Part shown: positions 35,801 to 45,290 of the stretch, in pieces
Layout of the letters: each line of letters opens with the position of its first letter
Position numbering within the stretch: position 1 is the first letter of the stretch
Origin: Oxalobacter sp.
GTDB lineage: Bacteria > Pseudomonadota > Gammaproteobacteria > Burkholderiales > Burkholderiaceae_D
Direction of reading: 5' to 3'
Assembly: GCA_016291665.1 (NCBI GenBank)
Contig: JAEEYE010000012.1
Span: 1-64,000, forward strand
DNA: 64,000 bases
The notes under the pieces: generated by a model
Told to the model about the DNA's origin: nothing
Database searches by the model: none
What the model saw: the letters and a program-made list of their open reading frames with translations, nothing else
Translations under genes and position numbers: made by a program

Positions 35801-35855
35801 ACCTATTCAAGTTTTGTATTTTTTTGCCATGCCCATGCGGCATGGCATTTTTTTG
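35801..35855 (+). ncRNA. Candidate small RNA with intrinsic terminator
   Basis: A promoter with 17-bp spacing is followed after 30 bases by a strong terminator at 35826-35853, leaving a transcript of about 55 nt with no obvious ORF. It would have a single-stranded 5' region with a U-rich stretch before the terminator hairpin, a common sRNA layout. Presence of an FNR-like box suggests induction without oxygen. Evidence is only from motifs. Confidence 0.35.
35826..35853 (+). terminator. Intrinsic terminator
   Basis: GCCATGC at 35826-35832 pairs with GCATGGC at 35840-35846, loop of seven, followed by ATTTTTTT. It lies about 190 bases after the nearest plus-strand gene, too far to be its sole terminator. 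Confidence 0.75.
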
Positions 35856-35893
35856 GTGCATCCTGAAAACACCGCCGCAATAGGCAAGCAGAA

Positions 35894-36184
35894 TCAGGTG
35901 AAATTCATGATGGCAAAGGCAATCAATGCGCCAATTGCCGTTGAAATCGCCGCCATCACCAAGTACATCTTGCGCGCCCCAGCCGGCACGGTAGCAGTGC
36001 AGCCTGCCGACATATATTCTTGGAATTCTTCGGTTTCGACCTTCTGAACCTTTTCATCAGGCGTTGCTTCAACAACCGGATAGATGCCTTCAGCTGGAAC
36101 CAATTCCGGCGGCATAAGGATCGGCCCGCAGGCACACATCCCCTGGGGCACTTCAGCGGCAGTAAAAAAAGTGGTTGTTTTCAT
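35894..36184 (-). CDS. Small tail-anchored-like membrane protein
   Basis: The 96-residue protein has one C-terminal hydrophobic segment at about 72-93 (KMYLVMAAISTAIGALIAFAIM), while the N-terminal 70 residues are hydrophilic and contain cysteines (MCACGP and AGCTATV). Such a layout is that of a small tail-anchored inner-membrane protein. No family recognised. It is alone on the minus strand between the small-RNA candidate and rpiA. Confidence 0.5.
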   Translation of the reverse strand: MKTTTFFTAAEVPQGMCACGPILMPPELVPAEGIYPVVEATPDEKVQKVETEEFQEYMSAGCTATVPAGARKMYLVMAAISTAIGALIAFAIMNFT

Positions 36185-36372
36185 GGGTTTTGCGCAACAA
36201 GTCGGTCATTTGCTTCAGAACCGTATTATATCGACAACACCGCAGGTAACGCACTGACCTGCGGCAAGAATTTACGTCACATCCACCCGATAAGTCCCGT
36301 GAAACTCTGGGATTTATGCCCTGCCAATGATAAAATAGAAGGCTCATTTAACCCAACTGCCGCCAGAATCCC

Positions 36373-37065
36373 ATGTCCCAAGATGCCCTCAAGCTTTCCG
36401 TCGCCCGTGCAGCCCTAAAATATGTTCCTGAAGGCCAGGTCATCGGCGTCGGCACCGGTTCGACCGCCAATTTTTTCATTGATGAGCTGGCATCTATCAA
36501 AGACAGGATAGCAGGCGCTGTCGCTTCTTCCGAAGCAACCGCAGCGCGCCTGGCTTCACATGGCATCAAAGTATTGGGACTCGATGAAATCGACGCACCA
36601 CTGCCCATCTATATCGATGGGGCTGATGAAATCACCCCGCAAGGTGCCATGATCAAAGGCGGCGGTGGCGCTTTGACCCGCGAAAAGATTGTCGCATCCG
36701 TTGCAAAAGCCTTTATCTGCATCGCCGATGGGTCGAAGCTCGTTGACCGTTTAGGGCACTTCCCACTGCCCATTGAAGTCATTCCCATGGCATACAAACC
36801 CGTCAGCCAAGTGATTGCCCGCACCTATGGCGGACAACCCACACTGCGCATGCGCGACGGTAAGCCTTTTGTGACAGACAACGGCAACTACATTCTAGAT
36901 ATTTCAGGGCTGACCATTGACGCACCACAAACCATGGAAGCTGAAATCAACCAGCTCGCCGGTGTCGTAACCGTCGGCCTTTTCGCCCAAAAGGGCGCCA
37001 GCATCTGCCTTTTAGGTACCGCAGATGGTGTGAAAACCCTGGATTTTTCCAGCAAGGATAATTGA
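36373..37065 (+). CDS. rpiA: Ribose-5-phosphate isomerase A
   Basis: The 230-residue protein matches RpiA over its length. [13 protein letters not shown] is the phosphate-binding loop near 23-35, [18 protein letters not shown] near 79-96 contains the catalytic Asp and Lys-proximal glycines, and [12 protein letters not shown] and GNYILDIS are family hallmarks. It interconverts ribose 5-phosphate and ribulose 5-phosphate in the pentose-phosphate pathway. It precedes mltD by 75 bases on the same strand. Confidence 0.95.
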   Translation: MSQDALKLSVARAALKYVPEGQVIGVGTGSTANFFIDELASIKDRIAGAVASSEATAARLASHGIKVLGLDEIDAPLPIYIDGADEITPQGAMIKGGGGALTREKIVASVAKAFICIADGSKLVDRLGHFPLPIEVIPMAYKPVSQVIARTYGGQPTLRMRDGKPFVTDNGNYILDISGLTIDAPQTMEAEINQLAGVVTVGLFAQKGASICLLGTADGVKTLDFSSKDN

Positions 37066-37140
37066 TAAAGATTTGCGCCGCATGATAGCGGCCATGGCCT
37101 GGCACTGTCTGCCAAGCCCACAGGAATACTGATAATACTG

Positions 37141-38976
37141 ATGAAGGCTTTTTTTAAGAAACTGTTGACTGTTGCGTGCACAAGCTGCCTGTGTGCCCTC
37201 GCACCAGAGCTTGCAGCCCGTGACATTTCGCTCCCCAAGTACAGTTGGGACTCCAAGCTCGGCTCGTTCCATACCAATACGTACGCTGATAACGCCGGCA
37301 TCCAGAACGACCCACTGACTGAAATCCTGTCAGTGAGCGCCGTCGATGTCTGGGGACGCATCCGTTCCGGCTTTGGCATCCCGGCACTCGACAACAACCT
37401 GGTGAACGTCCACGAACGCTACTACGCCAAACGGGGGGAATACTTCCAGCGGACAACCAAGCGCGCTGAACGCTACCTGTTCCATATCGTCCAAGAATGT
37501 GAACGCCGCGGTATGCCGACGGAACTGGCACTTTTACCTTTCATTGAATCGTCATTCAACCCGCATGCCCATTCCCCGGCAAAAGCCGAAGGCCTCTGGC
37601 AGTTCATCCCGAGCACCGGCAAACAGTATAGCCTCTCGCAGAACACATTCCAGGACAAGCGCCGTGACATCATTGCGTCAACGGATGCGGCCTTGACTTA
37701 CCTGCAGCGCCTGTATGACATGTTCGGCGACTGGCACCTGGCCCTGTCTTCCTACAACTGGGGAGAAGGCAACGTCATGCGCGCCACCCGCAAGGCGGAA
37801 GCAGCGGGACGCGAGATTTCTTTCAACGGCATCTTCCCTTATATGCCGGCTGAAACGCGCAACTATGTACCGAAGCTTTTAGCCGTCAAGAACCTGGTTG
37901 CACGCCCAAACCTTTACGGCATCCACCTGCCAGACATTGAAAACCAGCCTTACTTCGTCAAAATCGGTAAGACAAAGGACATTGACGTAGCCGTTGCCGC
38001 CAAGCTGGCTGAAATGCCGCTGGATGACTTCAAGGCCCTGAACCCACAGTACCGCTATGTGATCCCTGGCGGCAATTCCGTCCATATCCTGCTGCCAAAA
38101 GACAAGGCACGGCGATTCCAACGCAACCTCTTAGGCTGGTCCCGCCCCCTGTCGTCTTGGACCTCGTACCAGGTCACCGATGCACGGGAACGCATTGAAG
38201 ACATTGCACAGAAATTAGGCGTATCGCCGGATGCCATCCGTCAGGCCAACAACATCCCTTACCGCAAGGCATTGAAATTTGGCTCCACCATCCTGGTACC
38301 CCGGACGGCGAGCTTCAACAAGGATATCGCACCAGGTGTACTGGATAACGCCTATATCGCTTACGCGGCAGACTACAAACCAACCCCACCACCAGTTGAG
38401 GAACAGCCCAGTGTGGATGAAACCGTCGACCTGCGGCCTTCTTCCCGGATGAAACCGGTTGACATCCTTAAGGAACAGCCAAAATACAACGTAGAATCCC
38501 CGGCACGGCGTGCAAGCTGGACATCAGCTGCCGCTGCACCGAAGAGCAATGCCGCGTTTACAGCCACCAAGAAACCGGATGTCGTTGTTGTCAGGAAAGC
38601 AGACAACCGGAAAAAACAGGAAAATACCTGGAAAAAACCGGACAACACCCAAAAAGGTACAGACAAACGCAAGGGGCATGAGAAAGATTACAGCAGGTCA
38701 ACGGACACCCGCCACAGCCGCCATGACACACGCGCAACCAACAAGGTCGAGTCCAAACCGATGAAGGGGCATCAATCCGTCAAAGCGGCACCACAGAAAA
38801 GCGACCATCGTACAGTCCCCCAAAAAGGGAGTGCCGACAACAGGCATAAAGCAGCAGCACCACAGGCAAAACAGTCTGCCGTCAAGATGGTGACTTATGC
38901 TAAAGGTGGGCACAGTGCGCCAGCACCAGCTAAGGCGCCCGCTAAAAAGGATGTGGCAAAAAACCGCAAAAGATAA
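37141..38976 (+). CDS. mltD: Membrane-bound lytic murein transglycosylase D-like
   Basis: The 611-residue protein has a signal peptide (about 1-26), a lytic transglycosylase SLT domain at about 110-260 and a LysM-like domain near 340-390. The catalytic Glu lies in FIESSFNPHAHSPAKAEGLWQF and the second motif SSYNWGEGNV follows. It cleaves murein glycan strands to give anhydromuropeptides. The 200-residue C-terminal tail is Lys/Arg/Pro-rich, low-complexity and basic (for example DNRKKQENTWKKPDN), which is longer than in E. coli MltD. No lipobox is clear. It follows rpiA by 75 bases. Confidence 0.88.
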   Translation: MKAFFKKLLTVACTSCLCALAPELAARDISLPKYSWDSKLGSFHTNTYADNAGIQNDPLTEILSVSAVDVWGRIRSGFGIPALDNNLVNVHERYYAKRGEYFQRTTKRAERYLFHIVQECERRGMPTELALLPFIESSFNPHAHSPAKAEGLWQFIPSTGKQYSLSQNTFQDKRRDIIASTDAALTYLQRLYDMFGDWHLALSSYNWGEGNVMRATRKAEAAGREISFNGIFPYMPAETRNYVPKLLAVKNLVARPNLYGIHLPDIENQPYFVKIGKTKDIDVAVAAKLAEMPLDDFKALNPQYRYVIPGGNSVHILLPKDKARRFQRNLLGWSRPLSSWTSYQVTDARERIEDIAQKLGVSPDAIRQANNIPYRKALKFGSTILVPRTASFNKDIAPGVLDNAYIAYAADYKPTPPPVEEQPSVDETVDLRPSSRMKPVDILKEQPKYNVESPARRASWTSAAAAPKSNAAFTATKKPDVVVVRKADNRKKQENTWKKPDNTQKGTDKRKGHEKDYSRSTDTRHSRHDTRATNKVESKPMKGHQSVKAAPQKSDHRTVPQKGSADNRHKAAAPQAKQSAVKMVTYAKGGHSAPAPAKAPAKKDVAKNRKR

Positions 38977-39143
38977 GGTAAAATTCGCTTATAGGCATAT
39001 TCACGCGCATTTGGGTGTAGAATTCACCGACTTTGGCATGTTTTTCCAAGAGGGGAACCATGCCTAATCCGCCGGATTCTTAACAAAGCGCATCCGACGA
39101 CCAACAAAATAAAAAGGTAAAACGTTTTTTATTGGAGACAGGC

Positions 39144-39947
39144 ATGGCTTTTCTTGAAGGCAAAAAGATTCTGATCACTGGGGTTCTGTCTAACCGTTCC
39201 ATCGCTTGGGGCATTGCAGAAGCATGCCATCGTGAAGGTGCGGAGCTGGCATTCACCTATGTTGGCGAGCGATTCAAAGACAGGGTTACCGCCTTTGCCA
39301 AGGAACTCGGCAGCAGCATGGTTTATGAATGCGACGTCAGCAAAGATGAACACATTGAACAAGTATTTGCCGAAGTTGCCAAGGAATGGGGAAGCTTGGA
39401 CGGCCTGGTTCACTCCATCGGTTTTGCACCCCGTGAAGCGATTGCCGGTGACTTCTTCGACGGCCTGTCCCGCGAAAACTTCCGTATTGCACATGACATC
39501 TCGGCATACAGCTACCCAGCACTCGTCAAAGCAGCCCGCCCCCTGTTCAATCCAGGTGCCGCCTGCCTCGCACTGACCTACCTGGGTTCCATCCGCGCCA
39601 TCCCATACTACAACACGATGGGCTTGGCCAAGGCATCCCTCGAAGCAACCGTACGCTATATGGCAGAATCCTTGGGTAAGAAAGGTGTCCGTGTCAACGC
39701 GATTTCCGCAGGCCCTGTCAGGACGATTGCCGCCAGCGGCATCAAGGACTTCAACATCCTCCTGAACTTCGTTGCCAAGAATGCCCCTCTGCGCCGCAAT
39801 GTAACGATTGAAGAAATCGGCAATGTCGCTGCCTTCCTGCTGTCTGACCTGGCTTCCGGCATCACCGGTGAAATTACCTATGTTGACGGTGGCTTCTCAC
39901 ACGTCATGGGCCTGAATACCGACGGCGTCGTCGCAAGCAAAGGCTGA
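39144..39947 (+). CDS. fabI: Enoyl-[acyl-carrier-protein] reductase (NADH)
   Basis: The 267-residue protein is a classic FabI short-chain dehydrogenase. [13 protein letters not shown] at residues 13-25 is the NADH-binding loop. The catalytic Tyr and Lys lie in [10 protein letters not shown] (Tyr-x6-Lys), with the preceding [16 protein letters not shown] is the C-terminal family signature. It carries out the last step of each fatty-acid elongation cycle. The ATG at 39144 has GGAG eight bases upstream. It is monocistronic and ended by a strong terminator. Confidence 0.96.
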   Translation: MAFLEGKKILITGVLSNRSIAWGIAEACHREGAELAFTYVGERFKDRVTAFAKELGSSMVYECDVSKDEHIEQVFAEVAKEWGSLDGLVHSIGFAPREAIAGDFFDGLSRENFRIAHDISAYSYPALVKAARPLFNPGAACLALTYLGSIRAIPYYNTMGLAKASLEATVRYMAESLGKKGVRVNAISAGPVRTIAASGIKDFNILLNFVAKNAPLRRNVTIEEIGNVAAFLLSDLASGITGEITYVDGGFSHVMGLNTDGVVASKG

Positions 39948-39974
39948 TTGACTGACCACTATTATTAGCAAAAA

Positions 39975-40003
39975 GGCGCTGCCGGTTTGGTCAGCGCCTT
40001 TTT
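39975..40003. terminator. Bidirectional terminator between fabI and bepA
   Basis: GGCGCTG at 39975-39981 pairs with CAGCGCC at 39992-39998, followed by TTTTT. An A-run precedes it, so it also serves the convergent bepA on the minus strand. Confidence 0.9.
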
Positions 40004-40026
40004 CTATTCCCGTGCAAGCCACGGCT

Positions 40027-41568
40027 CTATTTATTCTTTTTCTCTTCCTTGATCTCTTCCTTCCACGCCCTTTCATACGCATCAATCAGTGAATGCTCAT
40101 AGAAAGTCGTATCCTTTTCGCTACGGGCAATCTTAAGCTGTTCCACCGCTGCCTCATTCATCTGCATCAGGTGGTAATACTCACCCATCGCCAAGTGGCT
40201 TGCCCCTATCTTTCCCATACCCGCATAGACTTCGGCACTCTTCTTGCGCAACCCGGCATCTTCAGGATAGCGGCGCGTCATCTTACGGATGAACCGCTGG
40301 CATTCATCATAACGTTTCGCCTTGGCCAGCGCTTCGATATGCAGGTTGGACATCGCCTTCGAGGACGGGAAATGGTCAATTGCATTATGTGTAATCCGCA
40401 CTGCATCGGCCGCATTGCCCTTTTGGATCGCAATCTGTACTGCCAGGACATTGAGTGGTGAACTCTGGCGGTTGACGGTCTCACTGAACATCTTGCGGGC
40501 CACATCGAGGCGTTGCTGTGCCAGGTCCGGCTGTTTGCGTTCCAACGCCACCAAAGCCAAGCCATAATAACCCGCTGCAATCTGGTAGCGTGTGCCATTT
40601 TTCACCTGTTCGGCAAAATAGCGTTCCACCTCATAGAGCCCACCGCCCATATCACCCTGCACGACTCGCGCCTTGGCACGAATCAGTTGGAAGTCGGCAC
40701 TGTCGACATGCTGGCGGTACGGTTCATGCATCGCACGGGCCTGCACATCAGCAATACGGTCTGACGTCAACGGGTGGGTCCGCAGGTATTGCGAAGGCGC
40801 ATCGTTGTAAAGCCTGTTCGAATGCTGCATCTTCGCAAAGAACCCCGCCATATCGTTGACATCAAACCCGGCATGTTTCAGGATCTGATACCCAACACGA
40901 TCCGCTTCCTTTTCAGCTTCACGCGTGAAATTGATCTGTTTCTGGATTGCCACCCCCTGGCCTGCCAGTAGAGTACCCAGTGCGGCATCCGTCCCGCCCC
41001 CTGCTGCCGCCACGAGAAGCCCCAAGGCAGCAGAAGCAATCGGAATCATGATGTCATTTTGGGACGAGGCAATCATGCGCGCGATATGGCGCTGCGAGAC
41101 GTGCCCGATTTCGTGTGAGAGGACGGATGCCAGTTCCGACTCCGTCTCAGTCGCCAGAATCAATCCTGTATGTACACCAATGAAACCACCCGGTAATGCG
41201 AATGCATTCAAGGTGCGGTCTTTAACCCCAAAGAACGTGAAGTCGTTGACCAGTTCACCACGGATCGTCGGATCTGCCGCAATCAAGCGGTTGCCCAGCG
41301 TGAACAGGTATTCGTTCAAGACATCATCCTTCACATAAGCCGGGTCCTGCTCAATCTGAACCATGATGTAACGGCCAAGCTTATATTCCTGAATCGGCGT
41401 CAAAGCTGTGCGCGCATCGTCACCGATACTGGGTACCTGGCTGACCTGCGCCAGGGCAGGCGCTACCACCTGCAGGGAAAATGCTGCCAAAACAGGCAAC
41501 ACAAGACGCCGCAGAACCTTGGAGAACCTTTGCGATGCTTTGGGATGGGATGGGGTATGTTTTTGCAT
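40027..41568 (-). CDS. bepA: BepA-family periplasmic M48 metalloprotease with TPR repeats
   Basis: The 513-residue protein has a signal peptide (about 15-40, LVLPVLAAFSLQVVAPALA), an M48 peptidase domain with the zinc motif HEIGH in SVLSHEIGHVSQRH near 148-160 and the third ligand Glu in EKEADRVGYQI, and a C-terminal TPR-rich region (about 300-500). This layout is BepA (YfgC), which degrades misassembled LptD and outer-membrane proteins and assists the BAM machinery. Length matches the family (about 490). It diverges from moaC. Confidence 0.92.
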   Translation of the reverse strand: MQKHTPSHPKASQRFSKVLRRLVLPVLAAFSLQVVAPALAQVSQVPSIGDDARTALTPIQEYKLGRYIMVQIEQDPAYVKDDVLNEYLFTLGNRLIAADPTIRGELVNDFTFFGVKDRTLNAFALPGGFIGVHTGLILATETESELASVLSHEIGHVSQRHIARMIASSQNDIMIPIASAALGLLVAAAGGGTDAALGTLLAGQGVAIQKQINFTREAEKEADRVGYQILKHAGFDVNDMAGFFAKMQHSNRLYNDAPSQYLRTHPLTSDRIADVQARAMHEPYRQHVDSADFQLIRAKARVVQGDMGGGLYEVERYFAEQVKNGTRYQIAAGYYGLALVALERKQPDLAQQRLDVARKMFSETVNRQSSPLNVLAVQIAIQKGNAADAVRITHNAIDHFPSSKAMSNLHIEALAKAKRYDECQRFIRKMTRRYPEDAGLRKKSAEVYAGMGKIGASHLAMGEYYHLMQMNEAAVEQLKIARSEKDTTFYEHSLIDAYERAWKEEIKEEKKNK

Positions 41569-41612
41569 GGTGATATGATAACGCCTTGGAGACCATTTAC
41601 AGGCGAATTTTC

Positions 41613-42113
41613 ATGACAGAGCATCCTTCCCGCACTGATGACACCCTGGCACTGTCGCATTTTGATGAATCCGGACAAGCCCATATGGTGGATGTCGCCC
41701 CAAAAAACGACACACACCGCGTGGCCATTGCAAGCGGCACCATCCATATGAAGCCGGAAACCTTATCTGTCATTGTCAACCGGACGGCCGATAAGGGAGA
41801 TGTCTTGGGCATTGCACGCATTGCCGCCATCATGGGCGCCAAGCAGACGGCCAACCTCATCCCCCTGTGCCATCCGATTGCACTGACCCGCGTGACAGTA
41901 GACTTCCAGGTTGGCACCAACACCATCGAATGCCGTGCACAAACGGAGACTGTCGGGAAAACCGGTGTCGAGATGGAAGCCTTGACTGCCGTGCAGGTCG
42001 GGCTTTTAACGATTTATGACATGCTCAAAGCCATTGACAGGGGCATGCGGATTACCGATGTCCGGCTGCTGGAAAAGAAAGGCGGCAAATCCGGCCTCTG
42101 GCAGGCGTCCTGA
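41613..42113 (+). CDS. moaC: Cyclic pyranopterin monophosphate synthase MoaC
   Basis: The 166-residue protein matches Moa[46 protein letters not shown], and [25 protein letters not shown], which contain the active-site His, Lys and Asp residues. It makes the molybdopterin precursor cPMP from the MoaA product. The ATG at 41613 was chosen over an upstream TTG. No other moa genes are in view. It diverges from bepA and converges with the DUF2863-like gene. Confidence 0.95.
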   Translation: MTEHPSRTDDTLALSHFDESGQAHMVDVAPKNDTHRVAIASGTIHMKPETLSVIVNRTADKGDVLGIARIAAIMGAKQTANLIPLCHPIALTRVTVDFQVGTNTIECRAQTETVGKTGVEMEALTAVQVGLLTIYDMLKAIDRGMRITDVRLLEKKGGKSGLWQAS

Positions 42114-42124
42114 AAGGATACCGT

Positions 42125-43381
42125 TCAGTGTAAACTGACTTCTTCCTCAATCAGGTCTTCGGGCATCTCAGCGTGGACGAGTTCGCCCTTCGTATCGGCA
42201 AAAAGCGGTGCGCCACAGTCATCACAATACTCGGTGACAAAACGCTGGACAGGGCTCCGCTTGTAAGTAACATTCAAGTTCCGCAAGATGCCAAAAATCT
42301 CCATCAGCTGAGACCCACCCTTGCCCTTGCTGGCGGCAGGATGCGATTCCAAAAGTACCGGCAGATGCACACCTGAGAGTTCCTCAACACCGAATACCGG
42401 CCAGACCGTCCCATAGACAACCTTACTGTTCCTGACATCGTAGAAACCAATCCGGTATTCCTCAACCTGGTTGCTTTCACGGTCATGTCCAAAGCCACTG
42501 ACAACCGCCCCCAACTGTTCCGGCATCAGCTGCAGTTTTTTCCAGAGGTAATAAACAGCGGCCCTAAGTGTTGCTGGACGGATTTCCTGCTCGGTGTTCC
42601 GGCATGTGTTGAAAAAGCCGCCCGGCAGTAAAAGCTCGAGGCTGCAGCCTGGCATGACCTGAGCCAAAAGCGGCTCCGCCAGCTTCTGCCATTGCGCCAA
42701 CGCTTTGTCCTTGCGCGCTTCCATCCCCATCGGATGGCTGACATCCTGCCAGGAAAACAGGGGGTTGCCGGCTTCAACCATGACACCGGCAACCAGGTAA
42801 CGGGCATCTGCCATGAAAGAAGGCACTTCCGCCTGACTGTAAGACAGTTTGCAGGGTTTCCCTTTTTCGATGGCATCGATGAAACGCTGCGCCAGTTTGT
42901 AGACAGCAATGGGATCCACAGGCATGCGATCAACCGTATACAGTTCCGGCGCCAGACAGAGCCTTGCCCCTTCAGACAAGAGCGTCTTAGCGAAACCATC
43001 ACGCAGCGCATTGTAAACCAGCGTATCAAGGGAGCCTGCCGGGATGGTGTACTGCGTTGTCGCCACGATAGGAATGGCGACGAGTAAAAACTGGTATTGG
43101 TTCCCTTGATCCCCTTCAACAACAGCAGATTCACAATAAGCTTCAACCACCTCCAAGAGGCAGTTGTACGCATCCATATCGGTATTGAAGAGATACTCCC
43201 CCGCAGCATTCAGCACACCAAAGCGGTCATGCTGCACATGGCCTGCCACCATCTCAAGGAGCCCCTGCCTGATGTTTTCGCTCTCGAGGTAGCTCGACGC
43301 ATAAAACATTTCCTTTGCTAGGGCAACCAACCGCTTGGGAGCAATCTGTAAGACAGGGGATTTTTCGGGTGTATCGAGCAT
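42125..43381 (-). CDS. DUF2863-like protein
   Basis: The 418-residue protein resembles the betaproteobacterial DUF2863 family, of unknown function. Its C-terminal segment CDDCGAPLFADTKGELVHAEMPE, with a Cys pair, and the phrase GARLCLAPEL are, as I recall, hallmarks of that family. It has no signal peptide or membrane helix. The start ATG at 43381 sits 88 bases after the 3' end of tRNA-Glu; a longer reading frame crosses both tRNA genes and was rejected. Family identity is from memory and not certain. Confidence 0.65.
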   Translation of the reverse strand: MLDTPEKSPVLQIAPKRLVALAKEMFYASSYLESENIRQGLLEMVAGHVQHDRFGVLNAAGEYLFNTDMDAYNCLLEVVEAYCESAVVEGDQGNQYQFLLVAIPIVATTQYTIPAGSLDTLVYNALRDGFAKTLLSEGARLCLAPELYTVDRMPVDPIAVYKLAQRFIDAIEKGKPCKLSYSQAEVPSFMADARYLVAGVMVEAGNPLFSWQDVSHPMGMEARKDKALAQWQKLAEPLLAQVMPGCSLELLLPGGFFNTCRNTEQEIRPATLRAAVYYLWKKLQLMPEQLGAVVSGFGHDRESNQVEEYRIGFYDVRNSKVVYGTVWPVFGVEELSGVHLPVLLESHPAASKGKGGSQLMEIFGILRNLNVTYKRSPVQRFVTEYCDDCGAPLFADTKGELVHAEMPEDLIEEEVSLH

Positions 43382-43468
43382 GATCAGAGAAATCAATCCT
43401 TTGCCTGCGCACCTCGTTACAACGGCAACAGGCAAAAAAAATCCCCTAAGGGACTCTTGGAAAATCAT

Positions 43469-43544
43469 TGGCATCCCCAAGCGGATTCGAACCGCTGTTC
43501 CCACCGTGAAAGGGTGGTGTCCTAGGCCTCTAGACGATGGGGAC
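43469..43544 (-). tRNA. tRNA-Glu (anticodon UUC)
   Basis: The 76-nt gene includes an encoded CCA. The acceptor stem GTCCCCA pairs with TGGGGAT. The anticodon stem CCACC/GGTGG encloses CTTTCAC, giving UUC (at 43508-43510). The T-arm is AGCGG-TTCGAAT-CCGCT. It lies 13 bases after tRNA-Ala on the same strand, and downstream of gltX, the synthetase that charges it. Confidence 0.97.
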
Positions 43545-43557
43545 ACAGTTTCTTCCT

Positions 43558-43633
<76 letters not shown>

Positions 43634-43749
43634 ACGAAGAAAGGAGATTATAACAGTCTCCCTACTCCCTTAGCAAGGAAAACAATGGAAAGTACGCCAA
43701 AAACCACACGGCCTGCTTAAAGCAGGACACATAGCCTCTTTGGAATGGC

Positions 43750-45138
43750 TTAAAGATCCTTCAAACGCGACAAAACCGTTTCACGGCCAAAGAGACACAC
43801 CACCGCATCAATGGACGGCGTGTGCAGTTCCCCCGTCAACAGCAGACGCAACGGCATGGCGACCTGCGGCATCTTCATCTTGCGCTGCTTTAAGATACCC
43901 TTCATCATCGCCTTCAAGGCATCGCGGTTCCAGTCAATGGTTTCAATGTTTGCCGCATATTCCTTCAGGGCTTCACGGGACGCATCGGTCAAGTGTTCTT
44001 TCAGGACTTCAGGGTCAGGATCTGGCTTGCCATAGAAAATCAGGCAGGACTGCGCCAGTTCATTGACGGTCGATGCCCTATCCTTCATCAGGCCAATCAC
44101 ATCAACCAAGGCGGGGCCTGTTGTCAGATCCACACCCAACTGATCAAGCTGGGGTTTGACCAGTGCTTCAAGGCGCGCATTGTCGGCTTCACGGATATAG
44201 TGGTTGTTGAGCCAGTTGAGTTTTTCCGTATTGAACTGGGCTGCTGCTGAAGACAGGTGGTCAAAGTCAAACCATTCGCAGAATTGGTCCATCGAGAAGA
44301 CTTCATCATCCCCGTGGCTCCAGCCTAAGCGTGCTAGATAATTGAGCATCGCTTCTGGCAGGTAACCAGCCTTTGGATATTCCATGACTGAAACTGCCCC
44401 ATGGCGCTTGGAAAGTTTCTCCCCATCGTCACCCAAAATCATCGGGAGGTGGGCGTATTCAGGGACAGGCGCACCCAAGGCTTTCAGCATATTGATCTGG
44501 CGTGGCGTATTGTTGACATGGTCGTCACCACGGATGACATGGGTAATCCCCATATCCCAGTCGTCAATCACCACACAGAAGTTGTACGTTGGTGTGCCGT
44601 CTGAACGCGCAATAATCAGGTCATCCAACTGGCTGTTGGCAATCGTAATCGACCCTTTAACCCTGTCGTTCCAGGTCACTTCACCATCAGTTGGGTTACG
44701 GAACCGGACAACAGGACGTACGCCTTCCGGTACGGGTGGCAATGTCTTGCCGGGTTCAGGACGCCAAGTCCCATCGTAACGCGGAATCTCACCGGCTGCC
44801 TTCTGACGTTCGCGCATCGCGTCGAGTTCTTCAGGCGAGCAGTAACAATAGTAAGCCGTCCCATCAGCAAGCATCTTCGCAATCACCTCACGGTAACGGT
44901 CCATACGCTTCATCTGGTAGAAAGGCCCTTCGTCGTGCTGGAGCCCCAACCACTGCATACCATCAATGATGGCCTGCACAGCTGCCTCTGTGGAACGTTC
45001 TACGTCCGTATCTTCAATACGCAGGATGAATTTACCGTTATGGTGGCGGGCATATGCCCAGGAATAAAGTGCAGTACGTGCACCGCCCAGATGCAGGAAA
45101 CCTGTCGGGCTCGGTGCGAATCGGGTTCTGACAGTCAT
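43750..45138 (-). CDS. gltX: Glutamyl-tRNA synthetase
   Basis: The 462-residue class Ic synthetase has the HIGH-equivalent [15 protein letters not shown] near residues 8-22 and the KMSKS-equivalent [11 protein letters not shown] near 238-248. The [26 protein letters not shown] region binds tRNA and ATP. The ATG at 45138 (MTVRTRFAP) has GGGA six bases upstream; a start four codons earlier also exists. It is followed on the same strand by tRNA-Ala and tRNA-Glu (about 117 and 206 bases away), so synthetase and substrate tRNA are adjacent. Confidence 0.96.
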   Translation of the reverse strand: MTVRTRFAPSPTGFLHLGGARTALYSWAYARHHNGKFILRIEDTDVERSTEAAVQAIIDGMQWLGLQHDEGPFYQMKRMDRYREVIAKMLADGTAYYCYCSPEELDAMRERQKAAGEIPRYDGTWRPEPGKTLPPVPEGVRPVVRFRNPTDGEVTWNDRVKGSITIANSQLDDLIIARSDGTPTYNFCVVIDDWDMGITHVIRGDDHVNNTPRQINMLKALGAPVPEYAHLPMILGDDGEKLSKRHGAVSVMEYPKAGYLPEAMLNYLARLGWSHGDDEVFSMDQFCEWFDFDHLSSAAAQFNTEKLNWLNNHYIREADNARLEALVKPQLDQLGVDLTTGPALVDVIGLMKDRASTVNELAQSCLIFYGKPDPDPEVLKEHLTDASREALKEYAANIETIDWNRDALKAMMKGILKQRKMKMPQVAMPLRLLLTGELHTPSIDAVVCLFGRETVLSRLKDL

Positions 45139-45290
45139 CTTCTGTCCCATATCAAGTCAAAAAGAAACGGGTATTTTACCGCACGCGGCTTAAATACTAA
45201 ATATCCGCGCCCCACACGAGCTATGCTATCCTTGTTATCTGCCAACCTGTCCTGCCGCTACTGGATATGGCTTAAGAAAAGGACCTGACT

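Noticed and set aside
43690-43730. Small hairpin (CCTGC/GCAGG) between gltX and tRNA-Ala as a terminator
   Set aside because: The stem is short and the T-run is not adjacent, so it does not look like a strong terminator.
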